Positions 24,557-33,273 of a stretch of DNA of 45,307 bases are shown here, in pieces. Both the position numbers and the translations under genes were made by a program. Position 1 is the stretch's first letter; every line of letters starts with the position of its first letter. Source of the stretch: Labrenzia sp. DG1229. GTDB taxonomy: Bacteria > Pseudomonadota > Alphaproteobacteria > Rhizobiales > Stappiaceae. The DNA is taken from contig NZ_KI928940.1 in NCBI RefSeq assembly GCF_000521215.1, positions 241,736 to 287,042 of the forward strand, written 5' to 3'. The notes under the pieces are model-generated. The model made no database searches. It saw nothing but the letters and a program-made list of their open reading frames with translations, and had not been told where the DNA came from.

Positions 24557-25105
24557 ATGGCAGACGTGTTCAAACCAAAAATATCAGCAAATCGGCTTAT
24601 TGCGCGTTTGGCAATGTCAGCGCTTTCCGTTGTTGCAGTGAGCAATTCGGCAAGCGCGGAAAAGATTGAAAATCCGGTTGCCGTTTTCTCTGGTCTCGAC
24701 AAGATCACGGGCAGGATCATTTCCTTCGACGTCTATATCGGCGAAACGGTGCAGTTCGGCGCTCTGCAGGTGACGCCAAGGGTGTGCCATACACGGCCGC
24801 AAACGGAATCTCCGTTGACTACCGGCTTCGTTCAGGTCGACGAAATTACTCTGAACAACGAGGTCCGGCGAATTTTTTCCGGCTGGATGTATGCAGCAAG
24901 TCCGGGGCTGCATGCGGTTGAACATCCCGTCTACGATATCTGGCTGACCAACTGCAAGCTGGCGTCCACCGTGCCGCCTCCAGAAGATTATGATGGCCCG
25001 CCGATCAAGGGCGTCGTGGCAGAGGGTGAAGATCCCCTTGCTGGGCCGGACGATGGTGTCGATTCCGGGCCAGGCATCCCCAGGAAAAAGCCGTTTCAGG
25101 GGTGA
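24557..25105 (+). CDS. Secreted DUF2155 protein
   Basis: From ATG 24557 the product is 182 residues. The first about 33 residues form a signal peptide (LIARLAMSALSVVAVSNSASA then EK). The body matches the alphaproteobacterial DUF2155 family, an uncharacterised periplasmic family: VAVFSGLDKITGRIISFDVY, VCHTRPQTESPLTTGFVQVD, IFSGWMYAASPGLHAVEHPV, YDIWLTNC. Two cysteines (in VCHTR and TNCK) could form a disulfide. The tail is Pro/Asp/Gly-rich and looks disordered. The function is unknown. Confidence 0.85.
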   Translation: MADVFKPKISANRLIARLAMSALSVVAVSNSASAEKIENPVAVFSGLDKITGRIISFDVYIGETVQFGALQVTPRVCHTRPQTESPLTTGFVQVDEITLNNEVRRIFSGWMYAASPGLHAVEHPVYDIWLTNCKLASTVPPPEDYDGPPIKGVVAEGEDPLAGPDDGVDSGPGIPRKKPFQG

Positions 25106-25363
25106 TGCACAGGCGAATAAGCGCTGTGCGGGAATTTGCGATCGTTGATTTCACAGATGGCCCTGTTTGATCGAAAACAATAAAACTCTCTCCGATCACG
25201 TCTGTCGCAGGTTGCTCATGAGGCTGTGAGCAAGGCTGGTTTGTTTGCGTCAGGCAAACATTTCCAGGCCTCTTGTGGCGAACAACCATCTGGTTGCGCA
25301 TGTCTACCAAATTGCCGGGATGTGTGGTCTAAGGGCGCAGAAAACGAGCAGCGAGAAAGCACG

Positions 25364-27250
25364 ATGTGCGGAATTTCCGGAATTGTCTCCAGACACAAGC
25401 AACCGGCCTTGGAAGATCTGCTGGAACTTCAAAGAAGTCTGGCTCATCGAGGACCGGATGCAAGCACGCACTACTGCAAAGGTCCCGTCGCTCTCTCTCA
25501 CAATCGCCTGAGCATTATTGACATCGATACGGCCAACCAGCCGTTTTTTGGCAAAGACAAGTCCCTCTGTCTGATTGCCAATGGGGAAATATATAATTTC
25601 AGCGGCATTCGTGCGCACTATCAGAAAAACGGCTACAGTTTCACATCGAAAAACTCCGATTGTGAGGTGATCGTTCCATTGTACCTTGAGTATGGAATTG
25701 ATTGCCTGGAACAACTGCGCGGCATGTTCGCCTTTTCTCTATGGGATGCCGAACGTCAAAAACTGATTTTGGCGCGCGACAGAATGGGCGAAAAGCCACT
25801 TTATTTCTATTTTTCGCAAGACAATTTTGTTTTTTCATCTGAACTCAGGTCGATCGCATCGTCGCGTCTTGTCGACACTTCAGTCAGCTACAGGCAAATT
25901 TCAAGGTATTTCCGATACAAATACGTTCCTGAACCCCATACCCCGTTTGAACACGTCCAGAAACTGCCTGCCGGTTCATATCTTGAATTGGATATCGCGA
26001 CCTGGAGCTACGAAATCAAACAATACTGGAGCCCGTGGGACGCAAAACCGGTCACCGGAAATCCGACTGAGGAAATCAGGCATTCACTCGAAGACGCCAT
26101 CAAGACGTGTATTGTCTCGGACGTTCCGATGGGACTGAGTTTGAGCGGAGGCATCGATTCGTCGATTCTCGCTTGCATGTTGACCGAATACAGTTCCAAG
26201 CCACTTCAGATATTTTCTGTCGGATACCCGGATGCACCCGAGGTTGACGAACGGGCTCAAGCAAAGCAGCTCGCGGATCGCTTGTCACAACCATTTCACG
26301 ACATTGAAATTACCAACGAATATGTCGTCGAGACATTTGAAGACCTGATTTTTAGTCGCAACGATCCAATTTCGGACATCTCCGGTTTCAGCTATCTGGC
26401 AATTATGCGCAAGGCACATGAGCATGGCGTCAAGGTCATGTTTCAAGGACATGGGCTTGATGAACTTTGCTGGGGCTATCCCTGGATACAGGATGCTGTT
26501 CTGATCAATGAGGGGAAGTGGCACGACAGGAGAATTGGCGGATTTCGTGGTGCAAGAAAACGCATGACTGCACAGTTCAGGGGCGCTCTGGCTGGTATTT
26601 TCAACAACGACAAGCGCCTGAAAATGTTCGATCTTCAAGCGCCTGTTGAATTTCTCGATCAGAATTTCACTAAGTGTTTCGGCACGCAATTTCTCGAAAA
26701 GGCGGGTTGGCCGGGAAGGGACCCAATTGAAGAATACGGAGAACGTTCAAAACGCGTCGATCTGGATGTAACCAGATTGATTGTCGAACACTATCTTGCA
26801 GAAAATGGAATTGCACAGGGAGATCGGATCTCGATGGCAAGTTCGATCGAGATGCGACTACCATTTGTCGACTACAAACTGGTCGAGACATTTATCGGGC
26901 TCAGAAAACACGCTCGTGACGATCAATTGCCTCCCAAGCACCTGTTGAAGGAAAGTGTTCGAGATCATTTGGGAGACGAAATATTGAACAGGCCCAAGCG
27001 CGGTTTCGAACCGCCCGTACATGCCTGGTACAATGCGTTGCTCAACGCTCACGGTGAGATTTTCGAAAATGGTCATCTCGAGAACCATCAGATCGTTCGA
27101 CGCGAATTCGTCGACAAGGCGCGTAAACCGGAAAGTATGAGCAGGCGCGAACGCGAGGTTGCCTGGGCTGCCCTCAACCTGGAAATGTGGTTTCGATCTC
27201 TAGATCGCTCCAGCCAGGCCGTGGTGTCGGAAGACCAAGTTGTCGCGTAG
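25364..27250 (+). CDS. asnB: Asparagine synthase (glutamine-hydrolysing) family protein
   Basis: AsnB-type enzymes transfer ammonia from glutamine to an acyl-adenylate. ATG 25364 is chosen because processing must expose the nucleophile Cys2 (MCGISG); the open frame extends upstream to 25226. The 628-residue product has the Ntn glutaminase domain (residues 2-about 200, with LAHRGPDAS, SHNRLSIID, NGEIYN) and the ATP-pyrophosphatase domain with MGLSLSGGIDSSILA. The loop usually read as GDGADELFGGY is here GHGLDELCWGY (residues about 361-371), with the Asp replaced by His, so the enzyme may not make free asparagine. Relatives of this kind often amidate sugars or peptides. It is convergent with the CotH gene. 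Confidence 0.88.
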   Translation: MCGISGIVSRHKQPALEDLLELQRSLAHRGPDASTHYCKGPVALSHNRLSIIDIDTANQPFFGKDKSLCLIANGEIYNFSGIRAHYQKNGYSFTSKNSDCEVIVPLYLEYGIDCLEQLRGMFAFSLWDAERQKLILARDRMGEKPLYFYFSQDNFVFSSELRSIASSRLVDTSVSYRQISRYFRYKYVPEPHTPFEHVQKLPAGSYLELDIATWSYEIKQYWSPWDAKPVTGNPTEEIRHSLEDAIKTCIVSDVPMGLSLSGGIDSSILACMLTEYSSKPLQIFSVGYPDAPEVDERAQAKQLADRLSQPFHDIEITNEYVVETFEDLIFSRNDPISDISGFSYLAIMRKAHEHGVKVMFQGHGLDELCWGYPWIQDAVLINEGKWHDRRIGGFRGARKRMTAQFRGALAGIFNNDKRLKMFDLQAPVEFLDQNFTKCFGTQFLEKAGWPGRDPIEEYGERSKRVDLDVTRLIVEHYLAENGIAQGDRISMASSIEMRLPFVDYKLVETFIGLRKHARDDQLPPKHLLKESVRDHLGDEILNRPKRGFEPPVHAWYNALLNAHGEIFENGHLENHQIVRREFVDKARKPESMSRREREVAWAALNLEMWFRSLDRSSQAVVSEDQVVA

Positions 27251-27324
27251 GTGCCTTGACCGGTATTCCGGTGTCAACGTGCTTCCTGCTGACATTGGGC
27301 CATTGCAATGTCCAAAGCACTGAA

Positions 27325-27346
27325 CCCGGTCAAAGGCGGGACCGGG
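27325..27346. terminator. Weak hairpin between convergent asnB and cotH-like genes
   Basis: CCCGGTC (27325-27331) pairs with GACCGGG (27340-27346) around an eight-base loop. No T-run follows on either side. It is the only obvious hairpin in the 235 bp between the two convergent genes. Confidence 0.3.
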
Positions 27347-27485
27347 ACCGGTCACAAAATCCGGTTTGTTCTATCGACGTCGGTTGCTTGATCCTTCCGA
27401 AACAACACAGCCCGCAACCACAATACGCTTCTGCATCTTACCCGTCTTTCACGAGCGACCGACAGCAAAAAGCGTTCTTGAACCG

Positions 27486-30400
27486 CTAGGGGGCGATTGT
27501 CCTGACCTGTCCTTCAAAATCAACAGAATTCTCTACAAAAACCGCACTGCTATCAATCACGGCGTCAGGAAACACAAAATACGGCTTCTTGGAATAGACA
27601 GCCACACCCGTCCGATTTCCTTTGATCATGTTACGACCGATTTCGACCTGGGATGCGTCCTTAACGGCGATCCCGATCGTGGCGCCTTCAATTTTGTTTT
27701 CACGCAAGACGACCTTGGAGTTTTCGCCTGCCGAAATATTCTTGTCTTTGCTGCCGACAAGTTCATTGTTGGTGACATGCAGTAGCGAGCCAGATGAGTC
27801 GAGCCCGTCTCCTCCGCATGAAACAAACTTCGAACCGCGAATATCAAGTACCGAGAAATCCAGGTCCAGGCAATCTGATTGGGTATTTGTGACCAGAAAA
27901 TCTTCGATTGAAACTTCTGCTCGAAGCAGATGCAAAGCATCTTCAATCCGCATGTTTTCGATTTTAACATTCTTCAAGGAAGCGTTTGTATTGTAAAAAC
28001 TCACGCCACCCGTGAAGGACCTGTGGTCGCAATACACAATCTCGGAACCGTCACCAACTCCTTCAACCGTGAGGTTTCTGATGTGCTGGTCTGGACTGTC
28101 CATAAAATGCAGACCTGCCCATCCGTCTTCTGCAGTTTCAGCTTTGAGAGTTAAGCTTGCACCCGGTGCTATTTCAAGGCTGCCATAGAAGGTGAGGCAA
28201 CCTCTTTTCGAAAATCTGATTGTTGATTTTGTTGAAATATCGAGTGTTTCATCAGCCTCGATTACAATTGGACGGTCGATCAACAAGTCATTTTGCAGCA
28301 GTTTGAGTGTCTTGTTTTCCTTGTGAAAAACCGAGGCAAGGGATTGGTCTTTGGGGCGCGCGATTGGTTCGTAGAGCGGTGCTATGACCATTTCACGAGG
28401 TGTGAAGGCAACTGCGTTTCCCTCAATTGACGGGTAAACATAGGTATAAGCATCGCTTCGAGGTATGAAGAACCAGTAGAGACGCACGGCTTCGTCTTCG
28501 GCAAAGTCGTTAAGAACGATCGATACGTCGCTAATGGATTTTGTTTTGCCCTCGAAGTGCTTTGATCCCTTGGGCTGAATGATTTCACCGTCGAGAGATT
28601 TCAGAACAAAATCGGAAGGGAGTTGCGAGGGCGATCGTTCAACAAACACATAGTGGGCGCCGTTCGGTTCTTCCCGTCGATAAAGAAAGGTTATTACGGG
28701 TTTGGGTTCGGTACCCTCCGATTGCACACCGACGAGGTTCACCTCAGTTCTTGGTTCAGAATCGGCGAAGTGTCTGATCCTGTTGTTACGCAATTCAAAC
28801 AAAGCCAATTCGGTTGGGGTAGGCACGATCGCTTTCTGCGTTACATCGCTGATCAGGTGTCCCAAACGAACGGTGGCATCCTTTTTCGGATTGCTGGTGG
28901 ATTCCCACAATGATCCGGTGAGCCGATCTTGAACAATGGGTATCAGACCATCCGTCGGAGGGTGGCCTGTTAGACTGTGCAAATTGTTCATGCGGGCTGT
29001 AATGCGTTCCCTCGACCAATCGCTTGCCCACATGTTGCTGTAAGCCACGAACGTTCGATGATTTTCAGATTGTTCAAACAAATTCAGAGTGGATGGTGGC
29101 GTATGCCAAAGAAAGAGCGGGTACGAGTTTCCCTCACCGAGGTAAACTTCCCGTCCCGTTGATGAATGACTTAGATAATAGGACGCGATCGTTACAGCAT
29201 TGGGACGCCATTGGGGGGCCAAAGGATTGAAGTATAGCCATGCCCCAAGCAGCTGACCTGGCACCGGCGGGAGTATGCCGGCATCAAGATCGCGCGCCAT
29301 TGGATCATAACTGGCGGTGCGGGCATTCCAGTGGTACCGCATGTCGCCTTGGCCCAACCCGTGATATGCAGCATATGTCAGCCCGTAGGACTGGATCATC
29401 ATCATTTGGCTGCGGTCGAGTTTCTCCACGAACTGAGGCCCCGCCAGATCAGGAAATTCATGGCCAATCATATGACGATTGGAAGAAAAATTGACCACGG
29501 AGAACTTGTTGTCATAAAACCGGGCACTGGTTTCATCCGGATCATATCCAAATACCGGACCGGCAACCCGCTGAGCCCCCTCAAAAGAAGATTCACTCGG
29601 AGTTTCCAACAGGAACATATGTCCCACATCACGTCCATTGAGCGTAACATTCACCCGATCCTGGCGGAAATTCAGCACTCCATAATCTTCGAGTATCGAA
29701 GTGTGGACTAGTTCAGAGCTTTCCTTACCCCCGGATGCATAGAGTTTGAAGCGCCTCATTTGAAAAGGCATTGGTCCAGCCAATACTTTGATATCCAGAG
29801 ACGGCAAAGGGTTGTCGCCGACAGGCAGGTGTACGGGACTGCGTCCGGACAATCCGATAGCAACCCGGACGTCATCGCCTGAATCGGTCCTCAATATCCC
29901 GAAAACCCTGCCGCCAACCCCTTCATAGCGGGGCCAGTAGACGTCATCCGGGACATCCTGGTGCCAAACTGATTTCGCCCTCTCAACGATACCGTCGAGC
30001 AAGTCCAATTGCGCTGCCGGAATAATCAAGTTTATTTTTTTTGTATTCTCGCGGACGTAGTCGGCGTATTTCAATCGCGATGTGGTTTGATCCGTGCGAA
30101 GTGAGATTTCGGAAACGTTTTCCAATCGAAAATCAAATTGCAGCCGGTAAACACCTGCGGCCGGCACCTCGACCGCGACTGTCGATTCCAGACCAGAAAC
30201 TTCCGAACTGCGTTGACCGGCGTCAATCAGCTGCCCGATTTCATTGTACAGCCAGACACGGGGACTGTAGCCATTTGTTCGCTTGAATTTGAACTCGGCA
30301 ACAACTGAACTCGCCCCGGATGAATAAAAGCGCCAGCTTTGTCGGGACAACCCGGAAAGTTCCCCGGTAGGGCTTCGGTAAAACACGTGATTGCTTGGCT

Positions 30401-30593
30401 CGGTCAGGACTGCATCGACAATGAAGGGGGATTGTTTGAATACCTCTTTTGCAATCGTAAGCCGACCTCCCGGCACATCGGAGCGCAACTTTGTATCTAT
30501 CGGTTGGAGACCATAACCAGCCAACACACCGCCTACCAAGAGAAGGCAGCAAATTCCGATCGATAAGACAATTCGTGTTAGAGGACTGTACAA
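27486..30593 (-). CDS. CotH-kinase-like protein with C-terminal parallel beta-helix
   Basis: The 1035-residue protein starts at TTG 30593, twelve bases after GGAAAGG, with no ATG available. An N-terminal signal anchor (IVLSIGICCLLLVGGVLAGYG) predicts export. Residues about 60-180 look like a beta-sandwich. Residues about 200-600 resemble the CotH family, secreted atypical kinases related to spore-coat CotH: MRRFKLYASGGKESSELVHT, VNVTLNGRDVGHMFLLE, and a metal-binding-like DPMARDLDAGILPP. From about residue 760 to the end come parallel beta-helix repeats (LKNVKIENMRIEDALHLLRA, VEIGRNMIKGNRTGVAVYSK). It is the last gene of the VTC-DUF4956-CotH cassette, 26 bp after DUF4956. Kinase activity and target are inferred. 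Confidence 0.75.
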   Translation of the reverse strand: MYSPLTRIVLSIGICCLLLVGGVLAGYGLQPIDTKLRSDVPGGRLTIAKEVFKQSPFIVDAVLTEPSNHVFYRSPTGELSGLSRQSWRFYSSGASSVVAEFKFKRTNGYSPRVWLYNEIGQLIDAGQRSSEVSGLESTVAVEVPAAGVYRLQFDFRLENVSEISLRTDQTTSRLKYADYVRENTKKINLIIPAAQLDLLDGIVERAKSVWHQDVPDDVYWPRYEGVGGRVFGILRTDSGDDVRVAIGLSGRSPVHLPVGDNPLPSLDIKVLAGPMPFQMRRFKLYASGGKESSELVHTSILEDYGVLNFRQDRVNVTLNGRDVGHMFLLETPSESSFEGAQRVAGPVFGYDPDETSARFYDNKFSVVNFSSNRHMIGHEFPDLAGPQFVEKLDRSQMMMIQSYGLTYAAYHGLGQGDMRYHWNARTASYDPMARDLDAGILPPVPGQLLGAWLYFNPLAPQWRPNAVTIASYYLSHSSTGREVYLGEGNSYPLFLWHTPPSTLNLFEQSENHRTFVAYSNMWASDWSRERITARMNNLHSLTGHPPTDGLIPIVQDRLTGSLWESTSNPKKDATVRLGHLISDVTQKAIVPTPTELALFELRNNRIRHFADSEPRTEVNLVGVQSEGTEPKPVITFLYRREEPNGAHYVFVERSPSQLPSDFVLKSLDGEIIQPKGSKHFEGKTKSISDVSIVLNDFAEDEAVRLYWFFIPRSDAYTYVYPSIEGNAVAFTPREMVIAPLYEPIARPKDQSLASVFHKENKTLKLLQNDLLIDRPIVIEADETLDISTKSTIRFSKRGCLTFYGSLEIAPGASLTLKAETAEDGWAGLHFMDSPDQHIRNLTVEGVGDGSEIVYCDHRSFTGGVSFYNTNASLKNVKIENMRIEDALHLLRAEVSIEDFLVTNTQSDCLDLDFSVLDIRGSKFVSCGGDGLDSSGSLLHVTNNELVGSKDKNISAGENSKVVLRENKIEGATIGIAVKDASQVEIGRNMIKGNRTGVAVYSKKPYFVFPDAVIDSSAVFVENSVDFEGQVRTIAP

Positions 30594-30619
30594 AGCGAAG
30601 CTAACCTTTCCTGCAAAAC

Positions 30620-31315
30620 TCAGATTGACAGTTCGTTTCCAGGATAAAAGAGATCGATGTTCGTGGTGGGGTTCAGACGTTCGCGCAACGCCGCGATCAG
30701 GGTAGCATGTGCATTGTCACTTTGTCCTTCGATGCTGAAAACCAGCGAGTAGTAGCTATCGGTGCTTTGTGAACTCACAACAGACGGATTTGAGAATTGC
30801 TTTGACACGGTTGAAATCACATCGTCGACATCAATCTCTTGCTGATCATGCAAGGTGACCAAGACCGTTCCTTTTGAAAAGACATCGAGAAACGAAAACT
30901 TTTTGCGCAAAACCGAATAGGCTGTAACCAACAGGATCAAAAACAGTGCGACATGAAAATATTGTACTGCGCAACAAAGTGAAATCGAAATTGCCAACAA
31001 TATAAATGAGATATCTTCTGCTCTTTTTATCGGCGTGCGAAAGCGGACAAATGAAAGCGCGCCCAGCAAGCCCAAGGAAAGTGGAAGACTGTATTGAATG
31101 ACGATAAATATCGATGTGACCGCGGGCATCATCAACAAGAAAGAATTGCCAATACCGTAGTCTGCAGGAGCATGTCTCGAGAAATACAGTCGGTAAATTT
31201 GAGATAACACGTATCCTGCGAACATCGAAACCAATATTGAAACGATGTATTTTCCCAGTTGCACCTCACCCCCCGCGCCATACAAACTGGGAAGTTTTGA
31301 TAACTCTTCAAACAT
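30620..31315 (-). CDS. DUF4956 membrane protein
   Basis: The 231-residue protein matches the uncharacterised DUF4956 family. Four membrane segments are visible in residues about 22-135: YIVSILVSMFAGYVLSQIY, LLMMPAVTSIFIVIQYSL, SLGLLGALSFVRFRTP and FHVALFLILLVTAYSVL. The signature LGALSFVRFRTPIKRAEDIS joins the third segment. A soluble C-terminal domain of about 85 residues with ferredoxin-like alternating strands follows. DUF4956 genes often accompany VTC-domain genes, as here (89 bp downstream of the VTC gene). A channel or translocator role for the product of the VTC enzyme is an inference from that association. Confidence 0.85.
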   Translation of the reverse strand: MFEELSKLPSLYGAGGEVQLGKYIVSILVSMFAGYVLSQIYRLYFSRHAPADYGIGNSFLLMMPAVTSIFIVIQYSLPLSLGLLGALSFVRFRTPIKRAEDISFILLAISISLCCAVQYFHVALFLILLVTAYSVLRKKFSFLDVFSKGTVLVTLHDQQEIDVDDVISTVSKQFSNPSVVSSQSTDSYYSLVFSIEGQSDNAHATLIAALRERLNPTTNIDLFYPGNELSI

Positions 31316-31404
31316 TGTGGCAACCTTCGCGATTCAATTTGGTTGGTTTTTTGTGTTTATTTCTGTGGTTGTTTTGGATCTGAAAGTAAGTTCTGCGAAT
31401 CTGA

Positions 31405-32067
31405 TCAAAAGGTTTCCCCCAACAACTCGCGGCACGAAAGCGCAAATTTCGAAAAAGATCCATATCGAACAAGCCCCTTTGCGAAAGGCGGCAAAGCAAG
31501 TTGTGTCTGTTCGGTTTTGATTTCCAGAACATTTTGACGCAACACCACACAGCTCTTTTTTGTAAACCGCAGACCGAAAAGGGGCTTCGCAACTATCTGC
31601 TCATCAAGAGTAATTCGCGCTCCCATGATGCGATAACGATGACGTCGATATTTGATTTGCACCACTGGAGAAAGCGGTCCATGGGAATTCGTGATGGGCA
31701 GCATCAGTTTGAGATCGTCGCCTGAAGCCTGATCACAGGCATTTAGCCAGCTTATGTTCTGTTGCCAATCGGGCAAATGACACTTGAGTTTTCTTACGCC
31801 GAAAATATTCTTGGCCTTTATCTGTAAAGAACCGAATTTATCTTCGTTGTAGCGGCGTGTTCGAAATTTTATCTTCCTTGCGCTTCCGTCTTTACATTGG
31901 TTCAACGTCAACAAGGACATCGTATCGTAGTAATTCGACTCAACTAAACCTTCTGGGTAGGGGTCAGTACCCTTTGCAATAGAATCAAGCCGGTTCTTAA
32001 GCCTGTTCACGGCATGTGGAGAAACGATATACTTGTATTCATTGTATCTATATTCTTCGGGCAACAC
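31405..32067 (-). CDS. VTC-domain polyphosphate-polymerase-like protein
   Basis: The 220-residue protein from GTG 32067 is a stand-alone VTC domain (triphosphate-tunnel fold), the fold that in yeast Vtc4 makes polyphosphate from ATP. Tunnel residues typical of the family are visible: YNEYKYIV (Lys12), RKIKFRTRRY (residues 64-73), LQIKAK (Lys84), YRRHRYR, ARITLDEQ (Arg151), VLEIKTE (Glu182, Lys184) and FSKFAL (Lys207). One usual tunnel glutamate is a glutamine (LQIK instead of LEIK). It is cytosolic, with no membrane part, and is the first gene of the three-gene cassette. Polymerase activity is inferred from fold and context. Confidence 0.85.
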   Translation of the reverse strand: MLPEEYRYNEYKYIVSPHAVNRLKNRLDSIAKGTDPYPEGLVESNYYDTMSLLTLNQCKDGSARKIKFRTRRYNEDKFGSLQIKAKNIFGVRKLKCHLPDWQQNISWLNACDQASGDDLKLMLPITNSHGPLSPVVQIKYRRHRYRIMGARITLDEQIVAKPLFGLRFTKKSCVVLRQNVLEIKTEQTQLALPPFAKGLVRYGSFSKFALSCRELLGETF

Positions 32068-32738
32068 GAGAGGAATTGAACTCCGATTTGAGGGTACGCC
32101 ATACTATTGATGATTGACCCGGCAAACTTCGTGTAAAAGAAGCGATGCAATCGTTCCGATGAGATTGACTTCAATCACTAAAGTTTTTTGATGGATGACT
32201 AGGAATACTGGTTTTCGCAGCTGCCGAAAATCAATCCAAATAACCCATGCTTGTTGGTTTCTGCATTATTCAAATTCGGATGGAGGGTCAAGATAATTTG
32301 GCTCGTGCTGAAGTTATCACCTGACACACTTCAGACCGTGCGGGGCGACATATGTCCCGTGTATGATTGAGCAGTCGTTGGTCAAATCCCAATTGAAACA
32401 ACAAATTCGATATGTTGCTTTCCAGTTTGTCGCGATAACTATTTGCAGTAAGCCCTGGATGATCGCAGAACGAGACCAAGGTGGTAACCGATGGAATGAG
32501 CGCCGCAACTGCGCCATTGCCTTGGCGTGCGTGCTGCCCGCGCGGTGCCGCTGACCATTCAGACTGGGAGGTTTTCGATATTGAAATTTGGTTTTGCTAA
32601 CTGGATTGTTCGAGCCAGACGATCCTTGATGATAAAAATTGTAAGCCTGATCGCGGCGCACATTTTTCGTGTTAGTCGGCTCCAATATTTCTCGCGGTTG
32701 TCAGGGGGATGCAAAATTGACCGTGAAATTTGTTGTAG
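32068..32738. other. Long intergenic gap, possible degenerate coding remnant
   Basis: No gene is supported in these 670 bases between the VTC gene and the GNAT gene. The minus strand from about 32520 to 32288 has an uninterrupted, protein-like reading (ALIPSVTTLVSFCDHPGLTA, then LLFQLGFDQRLLNHTRD) that looks like the C-terminal end of some enzyme, but it has no start, partner or recognised family. The promoter of the VTC-DUF4956-CotH cassette should lie in the left 150 bases, which are AT-rich. Confidence 0.35.
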
Positions 32739-33230
32739 TCAGCATATTTTTCGCGCCGCGTAGCCAGGTTTCCTTAATTCGAAGCCTGTCTTGGTCGTTT
32801 TGAAACCCCTGTCCTGGTAGAACCGGTGGGCGCGCAAATTTTGCGACCCAGACATCAGCATGATCTTGTAGCAGCCTGCCTTCCAGCAAAGGTCAATCGC
32901 TTCTGCCAGCAACCGACCTCCGATACCTCTGCCGCGACATGAAGACAGCGTGGCAACGTTTTCCAGCAGTGCGTAAGAGGCGCAACCTCTCGTCAGGTTT
33001 GGCACGACGACCACGGTGATTGTCGCAACAGGTTCACCGTCAAGCAGAGCCAGCAATATGCTCAGGCCTGGCTGTGCCAGCATTTGAATGAATGTTCTTT
33101 CCTTGAGATTTAGAGGCGCTTCAAGGTCGTCCGCGTTGAGGTCGTGATAAAGCGAAAGAATGCCTGCAAGGTCATCTGACCCGGCTCGCCGGATCACTAA
33201 GTTTTCAGAGGAAGCCGCTTCGCGTTGCAT
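32739..33230 (-). CDS. GNAT-family N-acetyltransferase
   Basis: From ATG 33230 the product is 163 residues; the open frame upstream to 33281 runs through the terminator of the preceding gene and is rejected. The GNAT fold is clear: VIRRAGSDDLAGILSLYHDL at the N-terminus, LLENVATLSSCRGRGIGGRL with the acetyl-CoA-binding R-G-R-G-I-G-x-x-L motif, and NLRAHRFYQDRGFKTTKTGF at the C-terminus. The substrate is unknown. It lies directly downstream of the alpha/beta-hydrolase terminator and so probably has its own promoter or depends on read-through. Confidence 0.85.
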   Translation of the reverse strand: MQREAASSENLVIRRAGSDDLAGILSLYHDLNADDLEAPLNLKERTFIQMLAQPGLSILLALLDGEPVATITVVVVPNLTRGCASYALLENVATLSSCRGRGIGGRLLAEAIDLCWKAGCYKIMLMSGSQNLRAHRFYQDRGFKTTKTGFELRKPGYAARKIC

Positions 33231-33234
33231 GAAC

Positions 33235-33258
33235 AAAAAGCCCGCCTTACCGGCGGGC
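33235..33258 (-). terminator. Rho-independent terminator of the alpha/beta-hydrolase gene
   Basis: On the minus strand GCCCGCC (33258-33252) pairs perfectly with GGCGGGC (33246-33240) around a five-base loop GGTAA, followed by TTTTT (33239-33235). It begins 15 bp after the stop of the gene ending at 33274. Confidence 0.93.
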
Positions 33259-33273
33259 TCTCCAAAAGAATAA

